Source: Comamonadaceae bacterium (lineage in GTDB: Bacteria; Pseudomonadota; Gammaproteobacteria; Burkholderiales; Burkholderiaceae_C). Taken from it: 42,614 nt of DNA. The stretch spans positions 1 through 42,614 of the forward strand of contig JAUMYU010000013.1 in the NCBI GenBank assembly GCA_030528485.1, given 5' to 3'. The notes under the pieces are model-generated. The model was not told the DNA's origin and searched no databases. It saw nothing but the letters and a program-made list of their open reading frames with translations. Below are positions 41,278-42,614 of the stretch, piece after piece; position 1 is the stretch's first letter, and every line of letters begins with the position of its first letter. Made by a program: the position numbers and the translations under genes.

Positions 41278-41486
41278 GCGATATCCAACCAAAAACCTGC
41301 GATAACCAAAAACAAAACCATCAAATAGTAATGAATTTCCCCGCCACGGATTGGTGAATATTTTGAATAAATGGTTGAAAACTGCTGCAAAATCAACCCT
41401 TGTTGCGGGCTGTGCCATCCCGATTCAAGCATTTGGGGCGCGGGCTGCATCAGAGCGTGTTATGAACTTTCCGCCCCCTTCACACC

Positions 41487-42242
41487 ATGACCATGACCAC
41501 CCCTTTGCACACCCCCGCCTGCCCTTCCTGCCGCCAGCCCATGCAGGCGCTCAGCCTGGAGGCCCGCAACGGCCCGGTGGAGCTGGATTTGTGCTTTGCC
41601 TGCCACGGCATTTGGTTTGACCGGCTGGAAAGCCTGCAATTGAGCGCGCGCAGCGTGCTGGAGCTGTTCAAAACCCTGCACGCCCACCGCGATGCGCCGC
41701 ACAGCCCGCTCAGGGAGCGCATGCATTGCCCGCGCTGCGCCGAGCCGCTGGCGCGCGGCAGCGACCGCACCATCAGCGGCAGCTACATCGTGTACCGCTG
41801 CGCGACGCACGGGCGGTTTTCCACGTTTTCGTCCTTCATGGTGGAAAAAGGCTTTGTGCGCCACCTGGCCCCGGCGGAAATCGAGCGCCTGGCGCAAAAG
41901 GTGCGCATCATCCATTGCAGCAGTTGCGGGGCATCGGTGGATTTGCGCCGCGACCATGCCTGCCCGTATTGCCGTTCGGCCTTTTCGCTGCTCGATCCGC
42001 AGGCGGTGGAAAAGGCGCTGGAGCACTACCAGCAAGCGCCTGCGCCGGTGGATCCGCACGCCCGAGTGGATGAAACCAGCGCCGCCGTAGTGCTGGCCAA
42101 GGAGCGCATGCACCAGCAAAACCGCGAACGGGAGCGCCAGCGCCGCCGCGAGGAGCCGGGCTGGACGGAGATGTTCCAGGACGAACTCTGGTCCGCAGGT
42201 CTATCCCTGCTGCTGCGCAGCCTTGCCCGCTGGCTGAAGTAG
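41487..42242 (+). CDS. zf-TFIIB-domain zinc-ribbon protein
   Basis: 251 aa with several zinc-ribbon knuckles: CPSC (residues 12-15) with LDLCFACHGIWFDRLE, then CPRC with a later YRCATHG, and CSSC with CPYC. The first pair is the zf-TFIIB domain found in many uncharacterised bacterial proteins. The C-terminal third is a charged Arg/Glu coiled-coil-like stretch (RENRERERQRRREE type) ending in a hydrophobic tail, SLLLRSLARWLK. Function unknown. Start ATG 41487 (or 41493). The 209 bases before it are AT-rich and hold no recognisable gene. Confidence 0.75.
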   Translation: MTMTTPLHTPACPSCRQPMQALSLEARNGPVELDLCFACHGIWFDRLESLQLSARSVLELFKTLHAHRDAPHSPLRERMHCPRCAEPLARGSDRTISGSYIVYRCATHGRFSTFSSFMVEKGFVRHLAPAEIERLAQKVRIIHCSSCGASVDLRRDHACPYCRSAFSLLDPQAVEKALEHYQQAPAPVDPHARVDETSAAVVLAKERMHQQNRERERQRRREEPGWTEMFQDELWSAGLSLLLRSLARWLK

Positions 42243-42261
42243 CACGCCCAGAATACTCAAC

Positions 42262-42337
42262 ATATCCAATCAAAGGAATCATCGTTTTATGCTGGATATG
42301 CCTAAAAACGGTGATTTTTATTCCTTTGATTGATAAT
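42262..42337. repeat. Dispersed AT-rich hairpin repeat, copy 9
   Basis: AATCAAAGGAAT (42268-42279) and ATTCCTTTGATT (42320-42331) are a perfect 12-base inverted repeat. Inward, ATCGTTTT and AAAACGGT continue the pairing with one G-T. Core GGATATGCCTAAAAACGG. It follows the zinc-ribbon gene. Confidence 0.8.
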
Positions 42338-42391
42338 TATCCCTCCCGGGGGCATGGCCTGCCGTGCTTTGGGACGGCCTTCCATGTGTAA

Positions 42392-42401
42392 ATTTGCAAA
42401 G
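42392..42401. promoter_or_regulatory. ATTTGCAAA operator-like site, distal to mmsA
   Basis: ATTTGCAAAG, nine of ten bases of the palindrome ATTTGCAAAT, followed by a half-like ATTGCAAC at 42406-42413. It lies upstream of the presumed mmsA promoter. Confidence 0.5.
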
Positions 42402-42421
42402 AAACATTGCAACATATCCAC

Positions 42422-42449
42422 TTGATGGAGCAAATTTGCAAATTAAGAT
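42422..42449 (+). promoter_or_regulatory. Probable mmsA promoter with operator in the spacer
   Basis: TTGATG (42422-42427), 16 bases, TAAGAT (42444-42449): a fair sigma70 promoter. The perfect palindrome ATTTGCAAAT occupies 42434-42443, exactly between the two boxes. A repressor bound there would block the polymerase. The predicted start is near 42456, giving a leader of about 65 bases. Confidence 0.55.
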
Positions 42450-42519
42450 AGCGCCGCTTGACCGATGGCGGCCGCAATCCCGCGCACCGCATCCGTTTTG
42501 CCTACTTTGGAGACAACGC

Positions 42520-42614
42520 ATGAACGCTATCAGCGAACAGGGCCTGAAGGCCCCCACCGTCAAACTGCTCATCAACGGCCAGTTTGTCGAATCCAAGACC
42601 ACCGAATGGCGCGA
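42520..42614 (+). CDS. mmsA: Methylmalonate-semialdehyde dehydrogenase (CoA-acylating), start only
   Basis: The first 31 residues, with TVKLLINGQFVESKTTEWR, match the N-terminus typical of MmsA in Burkholderiales. MmsA is an NAD-dependent, CoA-acylating aldehyde dehydrogenase of valine, propionate and beta-alanine breakdown. ATG 42520 has GGAGA at 42509-42513 six bases upstream. The gene leaves the window, so catalytic residues cannot be checked; another aldehyde dehydrogenase of the same superfamily is possible. The palindrome-containing promoter upstream suggests repressor control. Confidence 0.7.
   Translation, partial: MNAISEQGLKAPTVKLLINGQFVESKTTEWR

Overview
The window looks like chromosomal DNA of a high-GC betaproteobacterium, most likely order Burkholderiales and near Comamonadaceae. 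This is judged from the protein sequences (IlvE, MnmC, LysC, PilS, HolC, MmsA), the EarP/EF-P Arg32 modification pair, and the gene pairs ccsA-like/PP0621/pilS and queG/tsaE/amiC. It is a recognition call, not a database result. Most of the window is housekeeping sequence. I see no prophage, plasmid origin, rRNA or CRISPR array.

Layout. 1-1.2 kb: tail of an IS5-type transposase abutting ilvE. 1.5-6.7 kb: yggX, mnmC, earP and a TolQR/ExbBD pair, all on +. 6.9-10.4 kb: pyk, then an AbiE-type type IV toxin-antitoxin pair on -, with a palindrome-rich promoter. 10.6-14.3 kb: a Ca2+-ATPase and a Ca2+/cation antiporter with overlapping ends. 14.4-18.4 kb: an LhgO-like oxidase, efp, gdhA, folK. 18.5-21.1 kb: prmC on -, an intergenic inverted-repeat element, a nitroreductase and a YIP1 membrane protein. 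21.2-26.4 kb: a ccsA-like gene, a small PP0621-like gene, pilS and pbpC, the last three junctions overlapping. 26.5-31.6 kb: queG on - facing tsaE-amiC, then lysC, tRNA-Ser(GCU) and a strong terminator. 31.6-34.9 kb: XRE-cupin regulator divergent from a lactate-permease-type transporter, then an SBF-family transporter. 35.0-39.4 kb: holC, a Pro-rich hypothetical gene, a Fur-family regulator, pldA and hemW. 39.5-41.3 kb: a lower-GC LysR gene and a frameshifted DMT exporter. 41.5-42.6 kb: a zinc-ribbon protein and the start of mmsA.

The most unusual signal is non-coding. At least nine copies of an AT-rich imperfect palindrome of about 75-85 bases lie in the gaps. The arms resemble AATCAAAGGAAAAT / ATTTTCCTTTTGATT and the off-centre core resembles ATCATGCCNAAA. 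Arm sequences differ between copies but stay complementary, as expected for a folded element or a MITE with active ends. All copies lie just 3' of a + strand gene, none lies in a divergent promoter gap, one encodes the last residues of PbpC, and one contains the probable folK start. Many neighbouring operons look broken compared with the usual Burkholderiales order, and the repeats often sit at these junctions.

A second non-coding signal is the palindrome ATTTGCAAAT. It occurs between the XRE-cupin regulator and its divergent permease, and again between the -35 and -10 of the mmsA promoter 10 kb away. This suggests a small shared regulon.
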